NCBI RefSeq assembly: GCF_020421205.1
Contig: NZ_JAIZZH010000001.1
Span: 310,001-374,000, forward strand
Direction: 5' to 3'
DNA: 64,000 nucleotides
From: Hymenobacter pini
Lineage (GTDB): Bacteria; Bacteroidota; Bacteroidia; Cytophagales; Hymenobacteraceae
Below are positions 1 through 8,417 of the stretch, piece by piece (the first letter of the stretch is position 1; the number at the start of each line of letters is the position of its first letter). The position numbers and the translations under genes were made by a program. The notes beneath the pieces were generated by a model. The model searched no databases, had not been told where the DNA came from, and was given only the letters and a program-made list of their open reading frames with translations.

Positions 1-90
1 AGAACAATGGACAGGGGGCGACGCATACAGATCAGGAGGGTAAGAAAGCATTAATGCCTTCTACAACTATAAACGGATTATGCTTTGACG

Positions 91-291
91 TCAGTTGCGA
101 ACTGCTGGTGCCAGTGTGTCAGGTTTAATAGGCTGCGGTATCTTAGGTACCTGAGTAAAGTGCTGAATTCTTGCAAGTACGGCTTCCCGCTGCGCATAAG
201 GCCTATAGAGTTGCAACCCAATCCAGAGTAACGTGGATAAGAGAAAAAGCAGAATTGTGGTAAGAGACAAAAAGTAGAGAACACGCCTCAT
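91..291 (-). CDS. small single-pass membrane protein, unknown function
   Basis: This 66-residue protein starts at an ATG and opens with MRR, followed by one hydrophobic stretch (about residues 4-27) typical of an N-in signal anchor. A short, charged, proline-containing tail follows. I recognise no family. The gene lies just downstream, in the fabG reading direction, of a long inverted repeat (311-389) that may end fabG transcription, so it probably has its own promoter. A reading frame overlapping it on the same strand looks like a shadow. The clean membrane segment directly after the start codon is the main reason to believe it is real. Confidence 0.45.
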   Translation of the reverse strand: MRRVLYFLSLTTILLFLLSTLLWIGLQLYRPYAQREAVLARIQHFTQVPKIPQPIKPDTLAPAVRN

Positions 292-310
292 ATCATACTA
301 GATAAAAAAG

Positions 311-389
311 CGTCATGCTGGGCCTGTCGGAGCATCTTTTCCGAACATCAATGGTTCGGTAAGGATGCTCCGATAGGCCCAGCATGACG
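311..389. repeat. REP-like long inverted repeat downstream of fabG
   Basis: Two 26-bp arms (311-336 and 364-389) match as reverse complements except for one G/T-type difference, with a 27-bp loop between them. The arms contain CGTCATGCTGGGCCT and GGAGCATC, which also appear in degenerate form near 16794 and 46457. It can fold into a strong hairpin and may terminate fabG. The recurrence suggests a dispersed palindromic repeat rather than a one-off terminator. Confidence 0.8.
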
Positions 390-415
390 TTGAGTTTGCT
401 TTGGTGCTTCGGCGT

Positions 416-1165
416 CTAGGTCAGCATGCCGCCATCTACCTGCAGCACTTGGCCGGTGATGTACGACGAATCGTCGGAGGCCAGGAAGGCGGTGGCTTTG
501 GCAATGTCCTCGGGCTGGCCGCCGCGCTTCAGCGGAATAGCCTTGCGCCACTCGTCCACCACTTTCTGGTCCAGTTCGCCGGTCATTTCCGTTTCGATGA
601 AGCCGGGGGCAATAGCGTTGCAGCGGATGTTGCGCGAGCCCAGCTCCAGGGCCACCGATTTGGTGAAGCCGATAATACCGGCCTTGGAAGCGGCGTAGTT
701 GGCCTGCCCGGCGTTTCCCTTGATGCCTACCACCGAAGTCATATTGATGATGCTGCCGGCTTTGGCGCGCATCATAGGTTTGGTAGCAGCTTTGGTGAGG
801 TTGAATACCGATTTCAGATTCACGGCCATTACCTGGTCCCACTGCTGCTCGCTCATGCGCATGAGCAGGCCATCCTGGGTGATGCCGGCGTTGTTTACTA
901 CCACGTCCAGCTTGCCGAACTCGGCCACCACGTCGTCCACCAGCTTTTCGGCTTCGGCGTAGATGGAGGCGTCGGAGCGGTAGCCTTTCACTTTCGAGCC
1001 GTGGGCGGCCAGCTCCTGTTCCAGCTGCTGGCCTTTCTCCACGCTGGACAGGTAGGTGAAGGCTACCTGAGCGCCCTGTTGGGCGAAATACACCGCAATG
1101 GCGCGGCCAATTCCTTTGGAAGCACCCGTAATCAGGGCCACTTTTCCGTCGAGCAGTTTCGTCAT
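416..1165 (-). CDS. fabG: 3-oxoacyl-[acyl-carrier-protein] reductase
   Basis: This is a classical short-chain dehydrogenase of 249 residues, the usual FabG length. It reduces 3-oxoacyl-ACP to 3-hydroxyacyl-ACP with NADPH in cytoplasmic fatty-acid elongation. The sequence shows the TGASKGIG nucleotide loop at residues 13-20, NNAG at 91-94, and the catalytic set Asn116, Ser144, Tyr157 and Lys161 (YAASK). The C-terminal GQVLQVDGGM element is also typical. The ATG gives the standard N-terminus. A TATCTTCG box (1171-1178, minus strand) only a few bases upstream resembles the Bacteroidota -7 motif and would imply a very short leader. It is transcribed away from the flavoprotein gene at 1317. Confidence 0.93.
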   Translation of the reverse strand: MTKLLDGKVALITGASKGIGRAIAVYFAQQGAQVAFTYLSSVEKGQQLEQELAAHGSKVKGYRSDASIYAEAEKLVDDVVAEFGKLDVVVNNAGITQDGLLMRMSEQQWDQVMAVNLKSVFNLTKAATKPMMRAKAGSIINMTSVVGIKGNAGQANYAASKAGIIGFTKSVALELGSRNIRCNAIAPGFIETEMTGELDQKVVDEWRKAIPLKRGGQPEDIAKATAFLASDDSSYITGQVLQVDGGMLT

Positions 1166-1316
1166 GAGGGCGAAGATAGGGGATAGAAGCTGTTAGATAT
1201 TGGCCGTGAGATGCTGGCTTTTTTCAACTACCCAGATACTACCAGCTTTGCCGTAGCTTGCAACACTATTCTCTTCATTATGCTATCAGCGAACAGCTAA
1301 TAGCTAGCAGCTCAAA

Positions 1317-2552
1317 ATGACTGATATCTGCATCCTAGGAGCCGGCCCAGGCGGGGCCACGGCGGCGCTGCACCTAGCCAATGCCGGCCACCGCTGCCTG
1401 CTGCTTGATAAAGCCACCTTCCCCCGCGACAAAGTGTGCGGCGATGCACTCAGCGGCAAAGTCATCAGCGAACTGCGCCGTATAGGCGAGGAGCTACCCG
1501 CTCGTTTTGCGGCTGAACCCATCCAGCTGCCCAGCTGGGGTATCGACTTCTACGCCCCCAACGGCCGCCGCCTAGGCGTACCCTTCAAACCCCGCTATAA
1601 CCCCGCCCTCGACCAATCGGCCGGCCACATTAGCAAGCGGTTGCACTTCGATAATTTCCTGATTGAAGAAGTGCGCCGCCGACCCGAAATCGAGTTGCGC
1701 GAGAACACCGAGGTAGCCCGCCACGAGCAGCTGCCCGACGGCCGCTGGCAGCTATTTTCCGCCGATGGTCAGGAAATTACCACCTGTCGGCTGCTACTGG
1801 TGGCCAACGGGGCCCAGTCGCACTTTGCGCGGGTGGTAGGCGGCCACGAGCTGGAGCCGGCCCACCACTGCGCCGGCCTGCGCGCTTACTACCGGGGCGT
1901 GCAGGGCCTGCACCCCGATAATTTCATTGAGTTGCACTTCATCAAGGAGTTTCTGCCGGGCTACCTGTGGGTGTTTCCGCTGCCCAACGGCGAGGCCAAT
2001 GTGGGCGTAGGCATGCTCACCGAAGCTGTGTCGAAGAAGAAAGTAAAGCTACGCGAGCGGCTCGACGATATCCTGCGCACTCACCCGGCCCTCAAAGACC
2101 GGTTTGCCACGGCCGAGCGTCTGGGGCCGGTGCGCGGCTTCGGGCTGCCGCTGGGCTCTAAGCGCCGCCCGCTCTCAGGACCCGGCTACCTGTTGCTCGG
2201 CGACGCTGGCTCGCTCATCGACCCGTTTTCGGGCGAGGGTATCAGCCACGCCATGGTATCGGGCCGCCACGCCGCCGACTGGGCCGCCCAGGCCCTAATT
2301 GCCCAGGATTTCTCCCCGGCTTTCCTGAAAGGCTACGACGCGGCCGTGTACAACCGCCTCTGGCAGGAGCTGCGCCTGAGCCGGGCCATGCAGCGCCTAT
2401 TGGGGTATCCCTGGCTGTTCAACTTCGTAGCCAATCGCGCCGCCAACAACCCCACCCTGGCCGAAACCATCAGCAACATGTTCCTCGACTTGGACCTGCG
2501 CGAGCGGCTGCGCCAGCCCAGCTTCTACCTGAAACTGCTGCTGGGGAAATAG
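1317..2552 (+). CDS. geranylgeranyl-reductase-family FAD-dependent oxidoreductase
   Basis: This 411-residue flavoprotein begins with the Rossmann FAD motif GAGPGGATAALHLA near residues 8-21. DKATFPRDKVCGDALSGK follows, a hallmark of the geranylgeranyl reductase/GG-red-SF group. A second FAD motif, LLLGDAGSLIDPFSGEG, lies near residues 290-310. Family members reduce isoprenoid chains or act as related monooxygenases; the substrate here cannot be read from sequence. No quinone or archaeal-lipid gene is adjacent, although a carotenoid cluster lies 55 kb away. The ATG is preceded by an AT-rich stretch with a weak -7-like CAGCTTTG at 1243-1250. Confidence 0.85.
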   Translation: MTDICILGAGPGGATAALHLANAGHRCLLLDKATFPRDKVCGDALSGKVISELRRIGEELPARFAAEPIQLPSWGIDFYAPNGRRLGVPFKPRYNPALDQSAGHISKRLHFDNFLIEEVRRRPEIELRENTEVARHEQLPDGRWQLFSADGQEITTCRLLLVANGAQSHFARVVGGHELEPAHHCAGLRAYYRGVQGLHPDNFIELHFIKEFLPGYLWVFPLPNGEANVGVGMLTEAVSKKKVKLRERLDDILRTHPALKDRFATAERLGPVRGFGLPLGSKRRPLSGPGYLLLGDAGSLIDPFSGEGISHAMVSGRHAADWAAQALIAQDFSPAFLKGYDAAVYNRLWQELRLSRAMQRLLGYPWLFNFVANRAANNPTLAETISNMFLDLDLRERLRQPSFYLKLLLGK

Positions 2553-2721
2553 GCCCGTCATTGCGAGGACAAAGGACGAAGCAGTCCGTCCTTTTCAGGG
2601 CGCAAAACTCAGAAAAGCAGAAAGCCCCTGACGTCCGCGCTGGCGTCAGGGGCTTTTGAGTAGAGAAGAGTTTGGTGCTGCGAGAAGGACGGATTGCTTC
2701 GCTCCGCTCGCAATGACGGGC
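2553..2721. repeat. large imperfect palindrome (REP-like) enclosing a terminator
   Basis: The outer arms match perfectly over 15 bases: GCCCGTCATTGCGAG at 2553-2567 and its complement at 2707-2721. Inside are complementary AAGGACGAAGCA-type segments, and in the centre a compact terminator hairpin. It lies between the convergent ends of the flavoprotein gene and the TPR lipoprotein gene. The TCATTGCGAG outer sequence is typical of dispersed intergenic repeats and relates to the TCATTCCGAG elements at 13738 and 25177. Confidence 0.75.
2624..2657 (+). terminator. bidirectional intrinsic terminator after the flavoprotein gene
   Basis: A perfect 10-bp stem (GCCCCTGACG at 2624-2633, complement at 2644-2653) has a 10-base loop, is followed by TTTT and preceded by AAA. 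It can stop transcription from 1317-2552 and, in reverse, from the convergent gene at 2762. Confidence 0.8.
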
Positions 2722-2761
2722 ATACCTTCGGGTGCTTAGTCCTGCCTCCTAGCAATGAAGG

Positions 2762-3499
2762 TTACTTACCGGCGTAGCGGCGTAGGCTCTTTTCAGCCTC
2801 AGGGTTCAGCTGGGCAGCTTTTTCCAGGTCTGCTTTGGCTTCGGCGGGCTTGTTGATAGAGGCGTAGCTGATGCCGCGGTACTCGTAGGCGTCGGCGTAG
2901 TTGGGGTCGATGCTGATGGCTTTGGCAAAATCGGGCACGGCGCCTTTAAAGTTGAAGAGCTGCATCTTGGCAGCGCCGCGGCCGAAATAAGCTTCTTTAT
3001 CCTCCGGGTTATACTTCACGGCCTTGCTGAAATCTACAATGGCGGCGCTGTACTCCTTCATTTTGAGGCGGTTCAGGCCCCGGTTGTAGTACGCTTCGGC
3101 GCTAGCGGGTTTTAGGCGCAGTGCCGCGTTATAGTCGGGCATAGCGTCCTTGTAGTTCTTCAGGTGGCTGTTGGCTTTGGCCCGCATCAATAGGGCGTCA
3201 AAGTCCCGGGGCTTCACCTTCAGCTTCTGGTCGGCCACCCGGACTTCTTCCCGGTAGTCGGCGTTGGTTTTACGGGCCGCAGCCTCTACGGGCAGCGGGG
3301 TGGCGGGCGTTGCTGAGGCTACGGTGGCAGCTGCAACCGGGCGGGCCGCTGAATCGGCGCGTTGGGCCACGGCAGTTTCACGGGCCACGTTGCGGGCAGA
3401 AGAGGTTGGGCGTTCCACATCGGCGGTGGTGCCTCGGGCGCAGGCCCCAGCCAGCAGAAGGGTAGAAGCGGCTAGTAGCGGCAGTAGGGGTAATTTCAT
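2762..3499 (-). CDS. TPR-repeat lipoprotein
   Basis: This 245-residue protein has a lipoprotein-type leader ending in LAGAC (Cys20); the -3 position is Ala rather than the usual Leu, so lipidation is probable but not certain. Residues 21-75 are a low-complexity Ala/Thr/Pro/Arg linker. At least four tetratricopeptide repeats follow from about residue 97 to 240, with recognisable YYNRGLNRLKMKEYSAAI- and YFGRGAAKMQ-type helices. TPR lipoproteins of this size usually serve as envelope scaffolds; no partner can be named. It converges with the 1317 gene and diverges from lpdA. Confidence 0.8.
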   Translation of the reverse strand: MKLPLLPLLAASTLLLAGACARGTTADVERPTSSARNVARETAVAQRADSAARPVAAATVASATPATPLPVEAAARKTNADYREEVRVADQKLKVKPRDFDALLMRAKANSHLKNYKDAMPDYNAALRLKPASAEAYYNRGLNRLKMKEYSAAIVDFSKAVKYNPEDKEAYFGRGAAKMQLFNFKGAVPDFAKAISIDPNYADAYEYRGISYASINKPAEAKADLEKAAQLNPEAEKSLRRYAGK

Positions 3500-3660
3500 A
3501 CGTATGAACGGGCAATCAAGTCAGAAGGAAGGGGTTAGCCAGCAGCTAATGGGCCTTGTACGCACCCATGCGGGCAAAGGCTGAGCTGACGCACAAAATT
3601 TTGTCGGGGCCGGGTTGGCCGCCGGTCAGGCCGTAGCGTGGCATACTAACCCAGCCTGCC

Positions 3661-3668
3661 TATCTTTG
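3661..3668 (+). promoter_or_regulatory. candidate -7 box for lpdA
   Basis: TATCTTTG matches the Bacteroidota TAnnTTTG -7 element exactly and lies 67 bp before the lpdA start codon. No convincing -33 TTTG element is visible at the expected distance, so this rests on the -7 match and its position. Confidence 0.4.
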
Positions 3669-3735
3669 CCCGGCCCTTGTCCCGGCTTGGCCGCTGCGGG
3701 TGGCTCTTCTTTCCTCACCTTCAACTGAACACAAC

Positions 3736-5130
3736 ATGGCATTGCAATACGACCTGGTCGTTATCGGCAGCGGCCCCGGCGGCTACGTGGCCGCCATCCG
3801 GGCTTCGCAGCTGGGCTTGAAAGTAGGCGTGGTGGAGCGCGAGTCGCTCGGCGGAATCTGCCTCAACTGGGGCTGTATTCCTACCAAAGCCCTGCTCAAG
3901 AGCGCCCAGGTATTTGAATACCTCAATCACGCCAAAGACTACGGCCTGTCAGCCGAAGGTGTGGGGTACGATTTCGGCGCCGTAATTCAGCGTAGCCGGG
4001 GCGTGGCCGATGGCATGAGCAAGGGCATCAACTTCCTGTTCAAGAAAAACAAGATTGACGTGGTTTCCGGCACCGGCAAAGTGCTGGCTCCCGGCAAAGT
4101 AGAAGTAACCAAAGCCGATGGCGGCAAGGAAACCGTAGAAGCCAAGAGCATCATTCTGGCTACCGGGGCCCGCTCCCGCGAGCTGCCCGCTCTGCCCATC
4201 GACGGCAAAAAAATCATCGGCTACCGCCAGGCGATGGTGCTGCCTGAGCTGCCCAAGCGTCTCGTAGTAGTAGGTTCCGGCGCCATCGGTGTGGAGTTTG
4301 CCTACTTCTACCGCACCATGGGCTCCGAAGTGACGGTGGTAGAATACCTGCCCCGCATTGTGCCCGTAGAGGACGAAGAGGTGTCTCGCCAGATGGAGAA
4401 ATCCTTCAAGAAAATCGGCGTAAACGTCCTCACGTCGGCTGAGGTGACCAAGGTAGATACCAGCGGCGCAGGCTGCAACGTAACCATCAAAACCGCCAAA
4501 GGTGAGCAGCAGATTGCCTGCGACGTGGTGCTGTCGGCCGCCGGTGTGGTTACCAACCTCGAAAACATTGGCCTCGAAGAGCTGGGTATCAAGGTAGAGA
4601 AAGGCCGCGTCATCGTGGACGACTTCTACCAGACCAACGTGCCCGGCATCTACGCCATCGGCGACATTGTGCCCGGACCGGCGCTGGCCCACGTGGCTTC
4701 GGCTGAGGGTATCATTTGCGTAGAGAAAATTGCCGGCCACCACCCCGAGCCGCTCAACTACCAGAACATTCCCGGTTGCACCTACGCTTCGCCGGAAATT
4801 GCCTCGGTAGGCCTTACCGAAGAAGAAGCCAAAAAACAGGGTTACGATATTCTGGTGGGCAAATTCCCCTTCTCGGCTTCGGGCAAAGCCTCGGCCGGCG
4901 GCGTGAAGGACGGCTTCGTGAAGGTTATTTTCGACAAGAAGTACGGCGAATGGCTTGGTGCCCACATGATTGGCTCCAACGTAACCGAAATGATTGCCGA
5001 AGTGGTGGTAGCCCGCAAGCTCGAAACCACCGGCCACGAAATCATTAAGGCTGTGCACCCGCACCCCACCATGAGTGAAGCCGTCATGGAGGCCGCTGCC
5101 GCCGCCTATGGCGAGGTAATTCACCTGTAA
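3736..5130 (+). CDS. lpdA: dihydrolipoyl dehydrogenase (E3)
   Basis: This enzyme reoxidises dihydrolipoamide with NAD+ in the pyruvate, 2-oxoglutarate and branched-chain 2-oxoacid dehydrogenase complexes. The 464-residue protein shows the FAD motif VIGSGPGGYVAA (9-20), the redox disulfide Cys42/Cys47 in GGICLNWGCIPTK, an NAD-binding VVVGSGAIGVEFA segment, the second FAD motif YAIGDI, and the C-terminal VHPHPTMSE carrying the catalytic His-Glu pair. An in-frame start exists 36 bases upstream, but the ATG at 3736 gives the family-standard MALQYDLVVIGSG N-terminus. It stands alone, without E1/E2 genes nearby, and is followed by a hairpin terminator. Confidence 0.96.
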   Translation: MALQYDLVVIGSGPGGYVAAIRASQLGLKVGVVERESLGGICLNWGCIPTKALLKSAQVFEYLNHAKDYGLSAEGVGYDFGAVIQRSRGVADGMSKGINFLFKKNKIDVVSGTGKVLAPGKVEVTKADGGKETVEAKSIILATGARSRELPALPIDGKKIIGYRQAMVLPELPKRLVVVGSGAIGVEFAYFYRTMGSEVTVVEYLPRIVPVEDEEVSRQMEKSFKKIGVNVLTSAEVTKVDTSGAGCNVTIKTAKGEQQIACDVVLSAAGVVTNLENIGLEELGIKVEKGRVIVDDFYQTNVPGIYAIGDIVPGPALAHVASAEGIICVEKIAGHHPEPLNYQNIPGCTYASPEIASVGLTEEEAKKQGYDILVGKFPFSASGKASAGGVKDGFVKVIFDKKYGEWLGAHMIGSNVTEMIAEVVVARKLETTGHEIIKAVHPHPTMSEAVMEAAAAAYGEVIHL

Positions 5131-5166
5131 TACAGGAGCACATAGTTTAGCTTCTGCTCCTATACA

Positions 5167-5201
5167 CAACGCCCCGGCCAAAACTACTGGTCGGGGCGTT
5201 G
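5167..5201 (+). terminator. intrinsic terminator of lpdA
   Basis: A 14-bp stem (CAACGCCCCGGCCA at 5167-5180 against 5188-5201) with one wobble pair and a 7-base loop begins 36 bp after the lpdA stop codon. It sits at the convergent junction with the 5203 gene. Confidence 0.75.
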
Positions 5202-5202
5202 C

Positions 5203-5865
5203 TTATTTGGGTAATTCCGTGCGGGCTTGGCTGATGGGGAGATGGGGGAAATTGGGTCCGAATGCTCCATCTAAGCTAAACTTCTCGTCCAGAAAGCGCG
5301 GGTCAAACTCTTGGCTAAAATCCCAGGTCCCTAGGTACTGCACTTCGCCCAGTCGAACGTCGAATAGGTAGCGAGTGTTGCGCAGCGTCTGACTGTTGCG
5401 GTGTTTTCGTATCGGTTCTATGTGCAGCTCTGCCCCGTACCACTTGCTATCTGCAAACTCATAGTTGATGAGCGCATAGCGGCCGGGGGGCAGGGCGTAG
5501 CAAAACGCGTTTTCGCGGCGGGAGCGAAGGATAGGCTTAACCCCGAGCCGGAAATACTTGCCCGTGCTAAGGTTCACCACCCGGATATACTGGCCCAACC
5601 CACCACTACGCGTACCTCCCAAACGCTGCACACAGCTGCCGTAAATCACACCTTTGTCGGCAGGGAGCTGCTTCTGTGCGCTGCCCCAGGATGCCGATGG
5701 TAGCACCAACGCCGGGCCCGGGTTCTGGTCAAGCGAATCGGGCTGAAGTCGTACGTATTCCAACTCTTGCTCCAGCTGCTGCACTACACTGGTCTGCGCC
5801 CAGGAAGGAGCAATACTCAGTACGCTCACAATCAATCCAGCTCCTACGAAACCCAGGTAACGCAT
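5203..5865 (-). CDS. secreted protein of unknown function
   Basis: The 220-residue protein starts with a clear Sec signal peptide: MRYLGF, a hydrophobic core, then a predicted cleavage after PSWAQ near residue 24. The mature part is rich in beta-strand-like segments (YGSCVQRLG, YIRVVNLSTGKYFRLGVKP, GRYALINYEFADSKW). This resembles small periplasmic DUF proteins, but I recognise no family. A TTG codon three residues upstream also opens the frame; the ATG at 5863-5865 is preferred because it fits the signal peptide. It converges with lpdA and follows the TetR gene by 28 bp, so the two may be co-transcribed. Confidence 0.7.
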   Translation of the reverse strand: MRYLGFVGAGLIVSVLSIAPSWAQTSVVQQLEQELEYVRLQPDSLDQNPGPALVLPSASWGSAQKQLPADKGVIYGSCVQRLGGTRSGGLGQYIRVVNLSTGKYFRLGVKPILRSRRENAFCYALPPGRYALINYEFADSKWYGAELHIEPIRKHRNSQTLRNTRYLFDVRLGEVQYLGTWDFSQEFDPRFLDEKFSLDGAFGPNFPHLPISQARTELPK

Positions 5866-5893
5866 ACGTAGCAATAGCGCAGAAAAGCACGGT

Positions 5894-6427
5894 TTACTGC
5901 TGGCCGTACTTCTGCTTGATAAAATCTAGCATGGCTTGGCCGGAGGTGTCGTCCGTTTTGGTAGCCTCTTGCTTCCAGAGGGCCTCCACCAGCAGCAGCA
6001 GCAGCTCCGTTTCTTTGTCGGGGTCGGCGTAGCCAAGTTTCTTGAAGGCGTCGCGCAGCAAGGAAGGCACTGGCTTCATAAACCGCTCGTGCTGCTGCCG
6101 GGCCATTTCGGAGTCGGCTAGGCGGTACTGCAGCTTCCAGAAGTGCGGCTCCGCCTGCACCAGCTTAAAGGGCAGCTCAATTACGCTGTGAATAAACGCC
6201 AGCGGATCGGGCTCGGCCAAGCCGCCGCGGTTGTCCTCAATAATGCGCTTGTAGCCGTTCCGGATTACGAATTCGAGCAGCTGATCTTTGGAGCCGAAAT
6301 GCTTAAAAATCAAAGCTTCCGAAACGCCGGCAGCTTTAGCAATCAGCTGTGTAGACGTGTTTTCGAAGCCTTTGTCCCCAAAGAGCTGCAATGCTACGTC
6401 GGCAATGTGCTGTTTGCGGTTGGTCAT
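5894..6427 (-). CDS. TetR/AcrR-family transcriptional regulator
   Basis: The N-terminal helix-turn-helix of this 177-residue protein is unmistakable: HIADVALQLFGDKGFENTS, TQLIAKAAGVSEALIFKHFG and SKDQLLEFVI (about residues 6-55). The C-terminal helical ligand domain is not specific to any named subfamily. TetR proteins usually repress a nearby operon or themselves. The only gene close downstream in the same direction is the secreted protein ending at 5203. Its 5' side is a 575-bp gene-free region, so the regulated promoter is probably its own. Confidence 0.9.
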   Translation of the reverse strand: MTNRKQHIADVALQLFGDKGFENTSTQLIAKAAGVSEALIFKHFGSKDQLLEFVIRNGYKRIIEDNRGGLAEPDPLAFIHSVIELPFKLVQAEPHFWKLQYRLADSEMARQQHERFMKPVPSLLRDAFKKLGYADPDKETELLLLLVEALWKQEATKTDDTSGQAMLDFIKQKYGQQ

Positions 6428-6580
6428 ATGGCAGTTGGTTTAGCGCGGCGAAGGGAGGCAGAGGTAGAAAACCTCTTTGTGCTGTTGAAGCCGCAAGTTC
6501 GGGCTCTGTTCGCTAAAAACGCGTTTTTTTTCAATAAAAGCAGTAGGCTCCCATAAAGGTCACCTCAAGCCCCAAACAGA

Positions 6581-6615
6581 AGCCGGCCGACTCGGAGGGT
6601 CCGAATCGGCCGGCT
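6581..6615. repeat. GC-rich hairpin upstream of the TetR gene
   Basis: Arms AGCCGGCCGACTCGG (6581-6595) and CCGAATCGGCCGGCT (6601-6615) pair with one mismatch around a 5-base loop. No T-tract follows on either strand, so it is not a classical terminator; it may be an operator-like or mRNA structure. Confidence 0.55.
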
Positions 6616-6940
6616 ACGTGGTTTCCGAAGATCAGCTGGCGAAGAGCCGGGGGCAAATTCGCGCGATTTTCGAAAGGGCCGGCTGAGGGTGGGAGTACAG
6701 CCGGATAACAGAGCGTGGGAATTACTAGGCGGCAGCTAGTGGGAGTCGCTACCGTTAGTGGGACAATATTACAGAAGGATTTTGACATCAGTAAGTATTG
6801 GCTTACTTTTTTTTGTAAGTAATCACTCACCTATAGAAAATTATATTGCAAAGCATTGTTTTTCAAAATGTTGTAAATAATGTATATAATTTTGTCATTG
6901 ACAAAAAATCTGTAATTGAGCTGGCTGAGAGTGTAAAAGC

Positions 6941-6980
6941 AACAGCCCCCACAGAACAGACAGGTTCTGCGGGGGCTGTT
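6941..6980 (-). terminator. intrinsic terminator of the argB-argE-argH transcript
   Basis: A 17-bp stem (AACAGCCCCC... at 6941-6957 with 6964-6980, one mismatch) has a 6-base loop and is followed on the minus strand by TTGCTTTTAC. It starts 23 bp beyond the argH stop codon. Confidence 0.85.
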
Positions 6981-7002
6981 ACACTCGGTGATTATCTTGA
7001 CG

Positions 7003-8310
7003 CTATTTGGCTCGGACTAATTTGCTGCCAGTGCGAAACTGAGCTACTTTCTTCTGAATCTCATCCAGCCCAAGGTTGTGCACGCTGCCCAAGTGCGTCG
7101 TCTGGAACTCGCGGTGCGCTACGTAGCTGCCATCTTCTACGGCGTGGCCAACCTGTTTGTAGGCCTCCCGGAAGGGGGTCCCGCTTTGAATAAGCTGGTT
7201 GATGTTTTCCACGGTGAAAATGGCATCGTACTTGGCCTGCTCTACCAAGTTGGGCTTGATTTTCAGCTCCGGCAGGGCAAACAGCACAATGTCCAGAATG
7301 TCCAGAAACTGCGTCATTGGCTCAAACAGAATTTCCTTCAGAATCTGGAAGTCCCGGTGGTAGCCGCTGGGCAGGTTGCTGGTGGCTAGCATGAGCGTAT
7401 TCGGCAGGGCCTGCAAGGCGTTGCACCGCGCCCGAATCAGCTCAAACACATCCGGGTTTTTCTTGTGCGGCATGATGCTGGAGCCGGTGGTAAATTCCTT
7501 AGGCAACTCCACAAAGGCCAGGTCCTGGGAGTTGTAGAGCACCAGGTCGTAAGCCATTTTGGCCAAGGTGGCAGCCATGCCGGCCAAGGCAAACGCCAGC
7601 GTCTTTTCCGTTTTGCCGCGCAGCATCTGGGCGCCTACGCTGCTCACGGCCAGGTTGCCGAAGCCCATTTCCCGGGTGGTCTGCAGCCGGTCGATGGGGA
7701 AGGAGGAGCCGAAGCCCGCGCCTGAGCCCAAGGGGTTCTGGTCGGCCACGGTGTGAGCGGCTTCAAACAGGGCCAAATCCAGCAGCAGATGCTCGGCGTA
7801 GGCCGAAAACCACAACCCAAACGAGCTGGGCATGGCCGCCTGGAAGTGGGTGTAGCCGGGTATCAGGTCGGTCTTGTGCGCTTCGGCTTTCTGCAGCAGC
7901 ACATCCACCAGTTCCAGGGTGCGGGCGGCCGCGCGCTGAGTGTAGTCTTTCAGGAAAAGCTGGATGGCCGTCAGCACCTGGTCGTTGCGGGAGCGGGCGG
8001 TGTGGATTTTCTTGCCCGCGTCGCCGAATTTCTCGGTGAGGTAATACTCGATTTTGGAATGTACATCCTCAAAGGCCTCATCGATGATGAACGTACCGGT
8101 TTCGACCTGCGCCGCCAGCTCTGCTAGGCCCTGCTGCAGCTGCTGGTTTTCCTCCGCTGAAATCAGGCCGGCCGCGGCCAGCATGTTGGCCTGGGCCTTG
8201 GAGGCCTGCACATCAAACTGCGCCAGGTACATGTCCAGCTCCCGGTCACGGCCCACCGTGAACTGCTCAATTTTCTTATCGACGGCAATGCCTTTATCCC
8301 AGATTTTCAT
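7003..8310 (-). CDS. argH: argininosuccinate lyase
   Basis: ArgH performs the last arginine step, splitting argininosuccinate into arginine and fumarate. The 435-residue protein carries the fumarase/aspartase superfamily signature GSSIMPHKKNPD near residues 275-288. It also has the HTARSRNDQV substrate loop (about 102-112) and the YTHFQAAMP region with the catalytic His (about 152-160). The Ala-rich N-terminus and ATG fit the family. It is the last gene of the leftward argB-argE-argH set, 107 bp beyond argE, and ends at a strong terminator. Confidence 0.95.
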   Translation of the reverse strand: MKIWDKGIAVDKKIEQFTVGRDRELDMYLAQFDVQASKAQANMLAAAGLISAEENQQLQQGLAELAAQVETGTFIIDEAFEDVHSKIEYYLTEKFGDAGKKIHTARSRNDQVLTAIQLFLKDYTQRAAARTLELVDVLLQKAEAHKTDLIPGYTHFQAAMPSSFGLWFSAYAEHLLLDLALFEAAHTVADQNPLGSGAGFGSSFPIDRLQTTREMGFGNLAVSSVGAQMLRGKTEKTLAFALAGMAATLAKMAYDLVLYNSQDLAFVELPKEFTTGSSIMPHKKNPDVFELIRARCNALQALPNTLMLATSNLPSGYHRDFQILKEILFEPMTQFLDILDIVLFALPELKIKPNLVEQAKYDAIFTVENINQLIQSGTPFREAYKQVGHAVEDGSYVAHREFQTTHLGSVHNLGLDEIQKKVAQFRTGSKLVRAK

Positions 8311-8417
8311 GTTCGTTGGTGGTAGTCGCTCCGCTATTCAAAATGAGAGGGCAGAGTATTGAAAATAGTTGAACCACATACTGAGCAACGCTAAAGCACG
8401 TGGTTTTTCCTCCGGTT

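Larger units (their letters stand above)
6428..7002. other. gene-free region between the TetR gene and argH
   Basis: This 575-bp stretch holds two hairpins: one at 6581-6615 of unknown role and the argH terminator at 6941-6980. Between them, about 6770-6920, is a markedly AT-rich segment (unusual for this GC-rich window) with TTTTTTTTGTAAG and TTATATTGC stretches. A 99-codon minus-strand frame crosses it but has no family similarity or plausible N-terminus that I can see. Nothing here can be firmly called a gene. Confidence 0.5.

Noticed and set aside
6531..6830. 99-codon minus-strand frame
   Set aside because: It crosses a GC-rich hairpin and AT-rich DNA, with no domain or membrane/export features.
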